Below, piece by piece: positions 25,984 to 35,156 of a stretch of DNA of 64,000 bases (positions are counted from its first letter, which is position 1; each line of letters opens with the position of its first letter). The DNA is taken from the NCBI GenBank assembly GCA_026389015.1, contig JAPLIR010000029.1, positions 1 to 64,000 on the forward strand, written 5' to 3'. The notes beneath the pieces are model-generated. The model searched no databases and was not told the origin of the DNA. It saw nothing but the letters and a program-made list of their open reading frames with translations. A program made the translations under genes and the position numbers. The DNA comes from Candidatus Dependentiae bacterium (GTDB lineage: Bacteria; Babelota; Babeliae; Babelales; Vermiphilaceae).

Positions 25984-26706
25984 ATGAAAACTATAGTGAA
26001 AAATAGCATTATACTATCGCTCTTTTTAATGGCTTATTCAGCAATTGCTATGCTTAAAAAATCACCGAGCAATATCTCATGGCTTAACTTTCAACAATAC
26101 CAGCAACTGCAACCCACATCTCCAAAAAAAGCGGTTGACGATAATCAACAACCTACTCACGTTGAAGATAATAATATATCATCACACATTGCGGCAGCGT
26201 TTGATCAGGAGACTAATTACAATGATGATAGTGATGATAGCGATGATGACGATGATTATTTTATGGAAAAATACTTTCCCCACATCCCACAATCCCCAAT
26301 CACCGCCCAACAAAAAATTGATTTAAGCTTATTGCGAACATCAAAAACAGGTGATTATACCAATGTAAAAAATGCATTAGAACAAGGCGCTAACCCCAGT
26401 GTGCAAGGATCTTTGGGACAGACTGCCCTTCATTACTGCGCAATAGAAGTCAATCGCGTTCATATTGCACAATTATTATTGAAGCATCAGGCTAATATTA
26501 ATGCACAAGATGATGAGGGAAATACACCATTACATGTCGCAGCAATTTTTGGAATACTGCATAGCAATAATGAGATGCGAGACTATCTGATTAAAAATAA
26601 AGCCAATCGCCATATACAAAACAATGACGGATTTTCTGCTGCTACTTTGGATAGATTATGCAGGCAACATCCAGAAGAAATACAACAAGCCAATATAGAC
26701 TCGTAG
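25984..26706 (+). CDS. Exported ankyrin-repeat protein with acidic tract
   Basis: 240 residues. Signal peptide ends SAIAM near 23. An Asp-rich run lies at about 81-91 (DDSDDSDDDDD). Ankyrin units at about 111-141, 144-173 (GQTALHYCAIEVNRVHIAQL) and 178-213 (NTPLHVAAIFG). A very strong AGGAGGGG ribosome site precedes the ATG, partly within a hairpin. Function unknown. Confidence 0.85.
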   Translation: MKTIVKNSIILSLFLMAYSAIAMLKKSPSNISWLNFQQYQQLQPTSPKKAVDDNQQPTHVEDNNISSHIAAAFDQETNYNDDSDDSDDDDDYFMEKYFPHIPQSPITAQQKIDLSLLRTSKTGDYTNVKNALEQGANPSVQGSLGQTALHYCAIEVNRVHIAQLLLKHQANINAQDDEGNTPLHVAAIFGILHSNNEMRDYLIKNKANRHIQNNDGFSAATLDRLCRQHPEEIQQANIDS

Positions 26707-26938
26707 TACCTACTAAAAATAAACAATAACCATAAGATTTCGGTTGGGCTTCACTTTGATAATCTTACTACAGTAAATACCTAGTTTTTAAAAACTTAGT
26801 AACGTATAATCTCTAAGCAGTGAGCATTTCTTTATAAAAAAATTATTATGCAAAATGTACATGCTATATTTTTTGAAGTTTGCTTAGAAAAAGACATCCA
26901 AAACAAAGCTGATCAAACAGTAAAAAAATTTCATTCAC

Positions 26939-27661
26939 ATGCAAAAAAAAATAATTTTTATCATCACGCTCATAACAAAAACAATGGTCATAAATACGAT
27001 GGATAAACCATCGCCTATTAGGTATACGGCCAATGAACAATTGCAACAACAGCCGGATAACACAACAAACAAACAAATTTTACATCCTGATGTCATGGAT
27101 GTAAAAAAAATAGAGGAACACCTAGAAAAAGCCCTCAAAGATGGCATGGACCCCAATTGTCGTGACCATGAAGGACAAACCAATCTTCATGTTGCCGCAT
27201 CACAAAATAATAAGAATATAGTGAAGATCCTTTTGGAAAACAAAGCACATCCTAATCTGCCTGACGATCAACAATGTACACCTTTGACCATTGCTGTCGC
27301 TCAACGAAGAAACAGCATCGCTTCTTTAATTTTGAATAATATGATGGAGCAATCTATTAATCCGAGTGGTTTTGGGGACGCAATTAATACACCTCTTCAT
27401 TATGCACTAGTCTTTAAAAACTACCCGTTAGCAAAACAACTGATTGAGAGTAAAGCGAACCCTAATGCACAAGACGAAGGCGGAGATACACCATTACATC
27501 TTCTGGCAATGACAGGGTCACATAATCAAGAGCGCAAAGAGATCAAAAAAATTCTCATTGCTGCAGGCGCTAATGTGAATATAAGAAATGATGACGGAAA
27601 AACAATAGCTACTCTTCAACAAGAGAAAAGAATACGCAGGCGTTCAAACTTCTACAATTAA
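26939..27661 (+). CDS. Exported ankyrin-repeat protein
   Basis: 240 residues. The signal-like N-terminus MQKKIIFIITLITKTMVINTM covers 1-21. Ankyrin units start near 72 (GQTNLHVAASQNNKNIVKIL), 108 (CTPLTIAVAQRRNSIASLIL), 146 (NTPLHYALVFKNYPLAKQLI) and 180 (DTPLHLLAMTGS). No clear ribosome site is visible, so the start is less sure than for the neighbours. The N-terminus is overlapped by a 54-codon open frame beginning at 26848 that I regard as chance. Confidence 0.78.
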   Translation: MQKKIIFIITLITKTMVINTMDKPSPIRYTANEQLQQQPDNTTNKQILHPDVMDVKKIEEHLEKALKDGMDPNCRDHEGQTNLHVAASQNNKNIVKILLENKAHPNLPDDQQCTPLTIAVAQRRNSIASLILNNMMEQSINPSGFGDAINTPLHYALVFKNYPLAKQLIESKANPNAQDEGGDTPLHLLAMTGSHNQERKEIKKILIAAGANVNIRNDDGKTIATLQQEKRIRRRSNFYN

Positions 27662-27756
27662 TAGTGTTAAACCAGCGGCACAACATGCAAAAATAAGCGC
27701 CCATGTAATAATTCTATAACAAAGCATCATTAGTCCAATTACCCATAGGCACCTGG

Positions 27757-27791
27757 AAAAAAATATATGGCGCTACTGCAATAGCGCCATA
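27757..27791 (-). terminator. Terminator downstream of nitroreductase
   Basis: 10-bp stem TATGGCGCTA (27766-27775) / 27782-27791; on the minus strand it is followed by a T-run (complement of AAAAAAA at 27757-27763). Confidence 0.6.
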
Positions 27792-27889
27792 ATACATAAT
27801 AAAAGCCAGTATCGTAAAAATGTTATATAAGAGATCAAAAATAAGAACCCAATGAAAATAAAAAATCGGCGTAGTCAAAAAAAATTATT

Positions 27890-28561
27890 TTATTTGCCAA
27901 AAGTACCTTCAATAGAGAACTCTTCCACTTTTTTTCGCGTCGAGGGCGTTTCTTGTTCTTGCATGTATTGAGGTAAATCTTCTTTGTTGCCAGGTTTGCC
28001 AAGCGCGATCATAGCCTCAACCGTATAATCATCAGAAATCTGCAATGCTGTCTTTGCGCGATCGTAATCAAAACCACCCATACCACGCGCAACAAAACCA
28101 TTCATCGATGCTTGTAATGCCATATTTTGCCATGCAGCGCCCGTATCAAATGAATGTGTGCGCGATGGCGCATTATTGTGGGTAAAATTATTGCGTGAAA
28201 TAACCACTACTAAAACTGATGCTTTTTTTGCCCACTCTTTGTTAAAATCTACTAATAGGTCAAAGTAGGTTTGCCAGTGTTGTGAGTCACGCTTTGCATA
28301 CAGAAAAAACCATGGTTGATCATTATACGATGAAGGAGCCCAACGTGCCGCCTCAAAAAGAGAATTCAATTCCTCATCCGTCATTGGTTGCCCAGACATA
28401 GCACGCGGTGACCAACGATTGATAATACAATCAGCAACCTTATGAGCTGGCTTTCTTGTATCAGCCCTAAGTTGAGAATCCTGCAAGTGCTTACACGTTG
28501 TTATCGCGGCACCAACAAGCACAAAACATGCTGCTCCAAATGCAAATATTTTTGGGTACAT
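27890..28561 (-). CDS. Nitroreductase-family protein with N-terminal membrane segment
   Basis: 223 residues. The fold is that of FMN-dependent nitroreductases: INRWSPRAMSGQPMTDEEL (FMN-binding Arg-Ser start), FEAARWAPSSYNDQPWFF, and a C-terminal MIALGKPGN. An N-terminal hydrophobic segment (5-22, FAFGAACFVLVGAAITTC) precedes the enzyme, which is unusual and suggests export or membrane attachment. AAGGAAT precedes the ATG. Substrate unknown; nitroreductase-like enzymes also reduce quinones. Confidence 0.88.
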   Translation of the reverse strand: MYPKIFAFGAACFVLVGAAITTCKHLQDSQLRADTRKPAHKVADCIINRWSPRAMSGQPMTDEELNSLFEAARWAPSSYNDQPWFFLYAKRDSQHWQTYFDLLVDFNKEWAKKASVLVVVISRNNFTHNNAPSRTHSFDTGAAWQNMALQASMNGFVARGMGGFDYDRAKTALQISDDYTVEAMIALGKPGNKEDLPQYMQEQETPSTRKKVEEFSIEGTFGK

Positions 28562-28788
28562 ATCAATTCCTTTTTTTAAAAACGGTATTCACTAAAAATT
28601 ATTCGGGAATAGTACCATATTATCATAAAATTAACAGCTCAATTTCATGGAGCCTATATTCTGCCCTCCCATGAGCCAATAACTCGCTTCAATCGGAAGA
28701 CCAGACTACCTATTGACTTTATTTCATAATAGTATTAATATATAAGAATAAGGTTATAATAAAGTACCCAAAAAATGTAAGGTAATAT

Positions 28789-29577
28789 ATGAAATATATA
28801 AAAAAAATGTTACTCGTCGTCATTGCTACATTGATAATACCATCCCACATGACAGCAATGGGACCAACCAAAAGATTTTCAAAGAAAATCGTTATGCCAC
28901 TCCTTGAACAAGCGCTTTTTGATGCTCTAGACGTAAAAAGAGACATTAAACCTTTGTTAGCGCATGTTAACCCGAATATTACTTCTGCACCGTACAATTT
29001 GACGCCAATACATGTAGCAGCATTAAAGGCACACGATTCTGCCATAAGAGATTTGCATAAAGCCGGGGGCCTACCAAATCCTGTAGATATTTTTGGTCAA
29101 GGACCTGCACACCTTACAGCACAGTTTAAACCACAAGAGACGCAAGAATTTTTAGAAGGTAAAGCCGCACACAACATCATTGATGCCTTGCATGAAATTG
29201 GTGTCAATATCAATGCTCGCGATATCAAGCGCCGTACACCACTTATGACAGCAGCTTCTGAAGGCAATTATCCCGTAGTAGAAGCTCTCCTTAAACACAA
29301 ACCTGATCTTGATGCACAAGACGATGATGGCGACACTGCATTACACAAGGCTGCACGTAAACCGTGCATAAGCTCTTTAGAACTTCTCCTCAAGCATGGC
29401 GCCCGACAAGATCTACCCAACGAAAGATTTTTTCTTCCTAGAGAGCACAACACCCACCTACCAAGATTAGCCGCACTTTTTGATAAGTATAAGACAGGCA
29501 CACCTCAAGCGACTTCTGATCAACCAAAACTTGATGAATCTACAGAAAGTCATTTAACATTTCTTACCAAAGAATAA
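28789..29577 (+). CDS. Exported ankyrin-repeat protein
   Basis: 262 residues. Signal peptide ends HMTAM near 24. Ankyrin units start near 70 (LTPIHVAALKAHDSAIRDLH), 103, 147 (RTPLMTAASEGNYPVVEALL) and 180 (GDTALHKAARKPCISSLELL). AAGGT precedes the start. A strong terminator at 29591 closes the unit. Function unknown. Confidence 0.85.
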   Translation: MKYIKKMLLVVIATLIIPSHMTAMGPTKRFSKKIVMPLLEQALFDALDVKRDIKPLLAHVNPNITSAPYNLTPIHVAALKAHDSAIRDLHKAGGLPNPVDIFGQGPAHLTAQFKPQETQEFLEGKAAHNIIDALHEIGVNINARDIKRRTPLMTAASEGNYPVVEALLKHKPDLDAQDDDGDTALHKAARKPCISSLELLLKHGARQDLPNERFFLPREHNTHLPRLAALFDKYKTGTPQATSDQPKLDESTESHLTFLTKE

Positions 29578-29590
29578 ATCTAGCTCTACC

Positions 29591-29622
29591 GGGCGACGTT
29601 ATAAAACGTCGCCCTTTTTTTT
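29591..29622 (+). terminator. Strong terminator
   Basis: Perfect 10-bp stem GGGCGACGTT / AACGTCGCCC (29591-29600, 29605-29614), ATAA loop, eight T. Confidence 0.9.
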
Positions 29623-29695
29623 CGCCTACTGTAAACTGTCCAGGGTTTAACGTGTTGTTAAACAACTGTCAATTTTTTATATGGAGAGTGCTTTT

Positions 29696-30133
29696 ATGGA
29701 AAAACATTATTATATCTTAATCGTTCTACTATTAATAACCTCGCGCGTAAGTTTAACGATGGATGAACAAAAAGGATTATACAACCTTGCTTATTCACAC
29801 AACAGCTCTCTACTAGATGCAATAGAAAGAAACTCTCCAAAAGAAGTTGAAACGGCATTACAAAATGGCGCTCATGCAAATGCAAAAAATTCCAATGGCA
29901 AATTAGCTATTTTTGTTGCGATAGCAAACGGCAATCAAGACATAATAAAAACCCTCATAGAATGGCACGCAGATATTCATCGCAAAAATAATAAGGACCA
30001 TACACCAGTACATGAAGCCATAAAATTAGAACGCCCAGATATTGCTGCATTATTAATCGAGAGTGGAGCTTATAATCCTACAAAAGCGAATTCCACTGAC
30101 CCTCAAAAAAATCAATGTTGTTCCATATCATAA
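29696..30133 (+). CDS. Exported ankyrin protein ending in a CaaX box (CSIS)
   Basis: 145 residues from the ATG at 29696, chosen over 29681 because GGAGAG lies 7 bases upstream of it. Signal peptide ends RVSLTM near 22. Ankyrin units at about 35-65 (LLDAIERNSPKEVETALQNG), 68-98 and 102-130. The last residues are QKNQCCSIS: C142-S-I-S fits the eukaryotic CaaX prenylation motif (X = Ser favours farnesylation), preceded by a second Cys that could be palmitoylated. Bacteria have no CaaX prenyltransferase, so this would work only inside a host. An inverted repeat GTTTAAC-gtgtt-GTTAAAC lies at 29645-29663 upstream. Confidence 0.85.
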   Translation: MEKHYYILIVLLLITSRVSLTMDEQKGLYNLAYSHNSSLLDAIERNSPKEVETALQNGAHANAKNSNGKLAIFVAIANGNQDIIKTLIEWHADIHRKNNKDHTPVHEAIKLERPDIAALLIESGAYNPTKANSTDPQKNQCCSIS

Positions 30134-30252
30134 TAAAAATAAACGATCGCGATTTTTTATGTGCGAACAGATTATCTATTGATTCTTCGTACAACGCTGG
30201 ATAGTCTATCAAGCGACTCATAAAATATAATAATTATTATCGGGAGTTAAAA

Positions 30253-30903
30253 ATGAAACCATATTATTGTTTTATCCTTACTGTTGTAGCATTGCACAAT
30301 ACTCATATAAACCATGCAATGGAAAAAAATAACGATACTTGCGATGTTGAAAAAAATATGGGATTTAGTCCACTTCATCATGCAGCTCATTACAATAAAA
30401 TTGATATGGCGCAAACTCTTATTGACCAAAAAGCAGATCTTGATTCTAAGGATAAGTTTGGTTACACACCACTGCATAAAGCAGCGGCGAAAGGGAACCT
30501 TGATACAATAAAACTTCTTCTTAAGAATAATGCCACAGTTGATGCAGTATCTGATAGCAACCAAAGTACTTTGCATACAGCCGCTATCAGCAAGGATGGC
30601 CAAGCTATTGCACTATTACTAGAAGCAAAAGCGTTGTGCAATCTAAAAAATAACCGTAAACAGACACCACTCATTACTGCTTGTATACACTCTAATCAAG
30701 AGACCGCAAAAACATTAATAGCAGCAAACGTTGCTATTAATGAACAAGATGAACAGGGCAACTCAGCTTTGCATTACACCTATCTTGCCAACGCCTCCGA
30801 AATTCAAAAGATGCTAGAAAATGCTGGCATCGATACAACGTTACAAAATAATGATAAAAAAACGGCTACTGAAATGCAGACCATTTCAGATAGTTTTAAC
30901 TAA
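30253..30903 (+). CDS. Exported ankyrin-repeat protein
   Basis: 216 residues almost entirely ankyrin. Signal peptide ends INHAM near 23. Units at about 37-66 (FSPLHHAAHYNKIDMAQTLI), 70-99 (YTPLHKAAAKGNLDTIKLLL), 103-132, 136-165 and 169-200. GGGAG precedes the ATG. The gene ends 19 bases before the superoxide dismutase start and probably shares its transcript. Confidence 0.87.
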   Translation: MKPYYCFILTVVALHNTHINHAMEKNNDTCDVEKNMGFSPLHHAAHYNKIDMAQTLIDQKADLDSKDKFGYTPLHKAAAKGNLDTIKLLLKNNATVDAVSDSNQSTLHTAAISKDGQAIALLLEAKALCNLKNNRKQTPLITACIHSNQETAKTLIAANVAINEQDEQGNSALHYTYLANASEIQKMLENAGIDTTLQNNDKKTATEMQTISDSFN

Positions 30904-30922
30904 CCACAAACAAGGAGTATGT

Positions 30923-31648
30923 ATGAACCGCACCATGAAAGCTACCCTCATCGTAACTGTTTTTCTAACAGCCATAACACCGCATTTAGCCCTAGCAAAG
31001 GCCAAAAAGAAGTCACCCGAAAAGGAGCGCGCAAAGTCAACACAAACAACTGCACATTATCCAGCCAAATCTTTTGACTTTGCCGCCAACAATGTCACCT
31101 TCAGCAACTCTCAACTAGAACAGCACACCAAGCTGTATCAAGGGTATGTAAAAAAAAGAAACGAAATCGAAGAGTCACTAAAAACCGTTGACCGTTCAAA
31201 TGTCGCCAATATTACCTATTCACCCTTCAGAGCGTTAAAGATTGCCGAGACGTTTGCGCATAACGGCAGCATTTTGCATGAACTGTATTTCCAAAATTTG
31301 GGCACCGGCACGCAACCTGGCAAACAAACTCTGGAACTCATCAATAAAAATTTTGGTTCATTAGAAAAATTTAAAGAAGATGTCATTGCATGCGCTAGTT
31401 GCTCACGCGGATGGGTAGTCACTGGCTATTGTTTGGATGACCACAGCGTGCATAATTATGTGCTCGATGCACACAATCAGACCGTGCCTGTCTTGGTAGT
31501 GCCACTCTTGGTAATCGATATTTACGAACACGCCTACATGATTGACTATGGCATTGATCGTGCTCAGTATTTAAAAGACATGTGGGAAAACATCAATTGG
31601 GATGTCGTTGAACAGCGTGTTGAAAAGTGGTTGAAAAAGTTACAATAA
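30923..31648 (+). CDS. Exported iron/manganese superoxide dismutase
   Basis: 241 residues from the ATG at 30923 (AAGGAG 5 bases upstream); a longer frame from 30821 overlaps the ankyrin gene and is unlikely. An N-terminal signal peptide ends LALAKA, so the enzyme acts outside the cytoplasm. Fe/Mn SOD features: first His ligand region LEQHTKLYQGYV (one residue shorter than the usual double-His form), SILHELYFQNLG, and the DIYEHAYMIDYG motif with Asp and His ligands. Converts superoxide to hydrogen peroxide. Metal preference not decidable. Confidence 0.92.
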   Translation: MNRTMKATLIVTVFLTAITPHLALAKAKKKSPEKERAKSTQTTAHYPAKSFDFAANNVTFSNSQLEQHTKLYQGYVKKRNEIEESLKTVDRSNVANITYSPFRALKIAETFAHNGSILHELYFQNLGTGTQPGKQTLELINKNFGSLEKFKEDVIACASCSRGWVVTGYCLDDHSVHNYVLDAHNQTVPVLVVPLLVIDIYEHAYMIDYGIDRAQYLKDMWENINWDVVEQRVEKWLKKLQ

Positions 31649-31665
31649 AAAAATTTTACATGACA

Positions 31666-31703
31666 AAGGGTGGCCTTCTCATTGAGAAAGCCACCCTTTT
31701 TTT
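31666..31703 (+). terminator. Terminator after superoxide dismutase
   Basis: GGGTGGC...TTCTC with GAGAA.GCCACCC stem (31668-31697) followed by seven T. Confidence 0.85.
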
Positions 31704-31723
31704 AATCTATAATCAAACACAAT

Positions 31724-32587
31724 TTATTTTTGCGCTCTGTACACTTGCGTTGCGCCCTCTAGCATATTTCTATATTCAGGATTTGATTCTGCCCATTTGC
31801 GGATTTCATCAATGCTTGCTCCACGTTGAATTAACAATGCAAGCGTTTCCGTATGACCATTAAGCGCTGTATACTCTGCTGCTGTTTTATGAGCATTATC
31901 CTTGATATCAATGGTGCGTATTTCTTCCAAAACTTCTGTTTTAGATCGTTTAGCCTTATCAGCATTATTCATCCAACCATCTGTTTTTTTGCCAACCCAA
32001 CGACCCAATTGTGAATCATACTCTTCGGAAGTAGAAATTTGTGTTTGTTTCACGGCACCTTGTGTAGCTGGCATCCAACATAGAGCTAACTCTGCTGCAC
32101 CTGTGGCACCATTAACGGCAGCAATGTGCAATACGTTGCTACCTCGTTTGGTATCATGTTTTTGCATAGACAAAACTGATGCCGGCATCCAAGAATAACC
32201 ATTCCAAGCCATCATGCCTTCTACATCATTAGCTGCTGCTGCACCAAACATATTGCGACCTTCATTTTTATCGTACACAGCTTGGTATTGTTGATTTTTA
32301 TAATAGCCAATCAATGCACCTAACGCTGTCGCAACAACTGTTGACCCTACCACTTTTGCTGTTTCGTTTGGCATACAATTGTATCCAGCAACTGCAAAAC
32401 CTAAAGCACCACTACCTAAAGCATAAAGTCCTGTCTCTACGACCTGATTCCATGGCTTTGCAGCTTGCATGCTTTCGTGCTCTTTACGCATATCAGCAAA
32501 TGGATCGCGCGGCTTAATATCTGCGTAAGCCAGTGAACTACCTACGAGCACTAAAACTAAACTTTTACTTATTGTTGAAATGTTCAT
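31724..32587 (-). CDS. Exported membrane-anchored ankyrin-like protein
   Basis: 287 residues. Signal peptide at about 1-22 (ending SLAYAD). Two hydrophobic helices lie at about 52-68 (TGLYALGSGALGFAVAGY) and 77-95. Ankyrin-like units are at about 145-175 (SNVLHIAAVNGATGAAELAL) and 235-270 (KTAAEYTALNGHTETLALLI), separated by a long insert. The next gene, 32628-33455, shares the same helices and the same repeat wording (ALHFAAANGATKTAELLL), so they are tandem duplicates. Confidence 0.78.
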   Translation of the reverse strand: MNISTISKSLVLVLVGSSLAYADIKPRDPFADMRKEHESMQAAKPWNQVVETGLYALGSGALGFAVAGYNCMPNETAKVVGSTVVATALGALIGYYKNQQYQAVYDKNEGRNMFGAAAANDVEGMMAWNGYSWMPASVLSMQKHDTKRGSNVLHIAAVNGATGAAELALCWMPATQGAVKQTQISTSEEYDSQLGRWVGKKTDGWMNNADKAKRSKTEVLEEIRTIDIKDNAHKTAAEYTALNGHTETLALLIQRGASIDEIRKWAESNPEYRNMLEGATQVYRAQK

Positions 32588-32627
32588 GTATAAACTCCTG
32601 TGATGATTGTGTTAAAAAATGTGTTAA

Positions 32628-33455
32628 TTATCGGCCTTGAACTTCGTCTAAAACTTTTTGTACTGCTGGATTAGTTGCTGCTATGCTTGCAACGGTGTTG
32701 CCAAAGTTGTCGCTCAAACCGCCATTAGCACCAGAAAGCAATAGAACTCTCAGCACATCGATGTGACCACCCAAGGCTGCATATAAAACTGCCGTGCGAT
32801 TGAATTTAGTATCTTGTCTGTCAATAGTTTTTATTTCTTCATAGATAGTGCTTGTACTTGAAGAATTGCCAAAGCCATAACCACCATTAAAACCATTATA
32901 ATGGCCAAAAGTTTGTGTGTGTTGTTCGCCACGAGCTATTTGCTCAGTCATTGGCATAGAGGCAAGTAATAATTCTGCTGTTTTTGTTGCACCATTTGCT
33001 GCGGCAAAATGCAATGCATTTCTACCATTGCCATCAACGGCATATGAAAGACCTGAGCTGTAAGCGATCCATGTTTTTACGCCAACCGCATCATCGTCTG
33101 CCGCTAGGCCATAAATGCTTATGCCACTATTTTCATCAAATGCATGTTGATAGTTACTATGCCATTTATAGCCAATAAAACTACCCAATAAGCCAAAGCT
33201 CGCAGCGGTTGCCACCAGTTTGGTGCGAATATTTTCGCGAGCGCAATCAGCAATCAGACGAAGAATAGGCAGACTACACAGTAACCCGGTGCCAGCACCT
33301 GCAGTAGATTGCAAAAGAGAACCCCATGGCGCTTCTGCTCCTAGACATTGTGAACCAGGACGCATGTCGGCACATTGATCAAAGGCAACGACCGGAGCAC
33401 ATGTAGTAAAAAAAACAGCTAAGGTTAAACCACGAAAGGTAGAAGATGTGATCAT
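32628..33455 (-). CDS. Exported membrane-anchored ankyrin protein (tandem paralogue)
   Basis: 275 residues from the ATG at 33455, which has GAGG 7 bases upstream; a start at 33467 lacks a site. Signal peptide ends APVVAFD. Hydrophobic segments at about 48-64 and 76-92. Ankyrin units at about 145-170 and 222-265 (RTAVLYAALGGHIDVLRVLL), with a Gly/Phe/Asn-rich insert between (GHYNGFNGGYGFGNSSSTS). Only 40 bases separate it from 31724-32587, so they form one operon. Confidence 0.8.
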   Translation of the reverse strand: MITSSTFRGLTLAVFFTTCAPVVAFDQCADMRPGSQCLGAEAPWGSLLQSTAGAGTGLLCSLPILRLIADCARENIRTKLVATAASFGLLGSFIGYKWHSNYQHAFDENSGISIYGLAADDDAVGVKTWIAYSSGLSYAVDGNGRNALHFAAANGATKTAELLLASMPMTEQIARGEQHTQTFGHYNGFNGGYGFGNSSSTSTIYEEIKTIDRQDTKFNRTAVLYAALGGHIDVLRVLLLSGANGGLSDNFGNTVASIAATNPAVQKVLDEVQGR

Positions 33456-33493
33456 GAAAAACCTCATAGGTATAGAAAGTATAAAAATAAGAA

Positions 33494-33528
33494 AACCTGT
33501 ATAACTATAGCAGTTATACAGGTTTTTT
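33494..33528 (-). terminator. Hairpin between MCE gene and ankyrin pair
   Basis: Perfect 12-bp stem AACCTGTATAAC (33494-33505) / 33512-33523 with a 6-nt loop. On the minus strand it is followed by GGTTTTCTTATTTTT; on the plus strand by six T. Probably ends the long secretion-MCE operon. Confidence 0.7.
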
Positions 33529-33552
33529 CATCTATTTCATAAGGACAAGCCT

Positions 33553-35136
33553 TTATCCGCCTACGATGGTTCCGGTACTAAAAGCGGTACCCCCGCCTCC
33601 ACCACCGCCACCAGAAATGCTTGAAAGCAAGAACTTAACATCATCATCGCCAAAGCGTAAGCCACCGCCAACAAAGACATTAGAATTGTGCCTACTTGCA
33701 AAGTCATCCGCACCAAACGTGACGTAAATATTCTGCAAGAGGAACATTCTGTTGAGCCACTTAATGTGTGGGCGACGATCGTTTATTCTATTTTGACCCG
33801 TCATGTCATACATTTCTAATGAAGTAACCCAACGGAATTTGTCAGTACCCAGTGGAATATCCACATCAACTGCAAAACCAGCTGAACCTTCAAACATACC
33901 AAAACGTAATGCTATCGTGTCTTTGAAGATTTTACCAAACTGTAAGCCAAAGCGGACACGATTTCTATTGAGGATATCAACTTCTTGATCGTATTTTTCT
34001 GAATCATCCAGTTTTAAGGTGTCTTTGCATATTGGGTAACCATTATCATCCAAGTAGGTTTTGCGTACTATGTGACGATTAATGTCTCCCTTTTCCGATG
34101 CAGCCAATTGCAAGAGATAGAAGCGATCTTGAGTTGCGTGTATACGGACGTCAAAGAATCCTTTTGAATCTTCAAAAATATAATGTTCTGCCGGACGATG
34201 CATAGATTCAAAGTGTGAATCGAAGACAATTTGCATACGATCAGTCTTGGTGAAGTAGTCCTTCAGACCGCCAACAGCAATCTTAAGATCTTTATAGGTC
34301 TCGTCTTCGTTGATCAGCTTACCAAGTAAGCCCTTCCCTTCGTCTATTTTTTCAGCGACTGAAGCCAAACTTTTCAGACCGTCTCGCGCTCCAACCGATG
34401 CGCCCTCAATTGCCTCACCTGCACTAGAAATATGCTCTAAAGTATCTTTAAATGCTGGGAAAATGTCTTCTTCTAACTTTTCTGCCAAACGCCTTAAGTC
34501 TTTGCCAAGCGCTAAGATATCGTCGAGATTGTCTTCATTGCGGGTGATTGTACGATCAAGTACATCTGAAAACGATGCCATTCTTTCTGCTGTTTTGTTG
34601 ATATTATCAAACAGAACACGCATTTGGGCTTTGCCGTCTTCGCCACCTATGGCAGCCTGAACCGCCTCAGTCACATCTTCAACATTGCTGGCTATTTTTT
34701 TAAACTGCTGCAATAGTTCATCGATTGAAACAGGAGATTTGCTTGGCTTGCTGAGTGTTTCGCCGCCATCTAATTTACGCAATAACGGATCGCCCGTATT
34801 AATCTCTAAATAATTAGGTCCGAGTAACCCTTGTTGACGAACAATTGCATAAGAATCGGAATACAAAGAAAATTCTTTGAGTACCATGACCTTTGCTTCA
34901 GCTTGCACATCGCCATCGGCATGCAAAGTAATGTCTTCCACCCAACCAACTTTAACACCAGCGATTTTTACATCTGCTTTTCGTGAAAGGCCCGAAATAT
35001 CTTTAAAGAAAATTACATACTGGTTATAGTTCCCTTTATCAAAACGAAACGCGCCAATCTCGAATCCCATATAGATAAACACGCCTAGTGCTGCTAAAAC
35101 AAATATACCAACTACTGTTTCTGTTCTACCTTGCAA
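33553..35136 (-). CDS. MCE-domain (MlaD-like) lipid-transport protein with beta-rich C-terminus
   Basis: 527 residues. A single N-terminal membrane helix (about 8-26) is followed by an MCE domain (about 38-115: FKDISGLSRKADVKIAGVKV, GLLGPNYLEI), a long helical coiled segment (140-310) and a C-terminal beta-rich part (about 330-500, many Phe/Arg strands) ending in a poly-Gly stretch. MCE proteins form rings that carry lipids between membranes. The C-terminal part is not in MlaD of E. coli and could sit at the outer membrane. It starts 20 bases after gspK, so it belongs to the secretion operon. No ABC transporter genes are adjacent. Confidence 0.9.
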   Translation of the reverse strand: MQGRTETVVGIFVLAALGVFIYMGFEIGAFRFDKGNYNQYVIFFKDISGLSRKADVKIAGVKVGWVEDITLHADGDVQAEAKVMVLKEFSLYSDSYAIVRQQGLLGPNYLEINTGDPLLRKLDGGETLSKPSKSPVSIDELLQQFKKIASNVEDVTEAVQAAIGGEDGKAQMRVLFDNINKTAERMASFSDVLDRTITRNEDNLDDILALGKDLRRLAEKLEEDIFPAFKDTLEHISSAGEAIEGASVGARDGLKSLASVAEKIDEGKGLLGKLINEDETYKDLKIAVGGLKDYFTKTDRMQIVFDSHFESMHRPAEHYIFEDSKGFFDVRIHATQDRFYLLQLAASEKGDINRHIVRKTYLDDNGYPICKDTLKLDDSEKYDQEVDILNRNRVRFGLQFGKIFKDTIALRFGMFEGSAGFAVDVDIPLGTDKFRWVTSLEMYDMTGQNRINDRRPHIKWLNRMFLLQNIYVTFGADDFASRHNSNVFVGGGLRFGDDDVKFLLSSISGGGGGGGGTAFSTGTIVGG

Positions 35137-35156
35137 AGCTAGTTCCTCTTTTTAGA

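Noticed and set aside
26848-27006. 54-codon frame overlapping the ankyrin gene at 26939
   Set aside because: Different frame from a clear ankyrin gene, no ribosome site.
30821-30922. Upstream start for the superoxide dismutase
   Set aside because: Lies inside the ankyrin gene at 30253 and hides the signal peptide; the ATG at 30923 has AAGGAG.
33556-33610. Poly-Gly end of the MCE gene as a separate repeat element
   Set aside because: It stays in frame and lies within the coding end of the gene; no copies seen.
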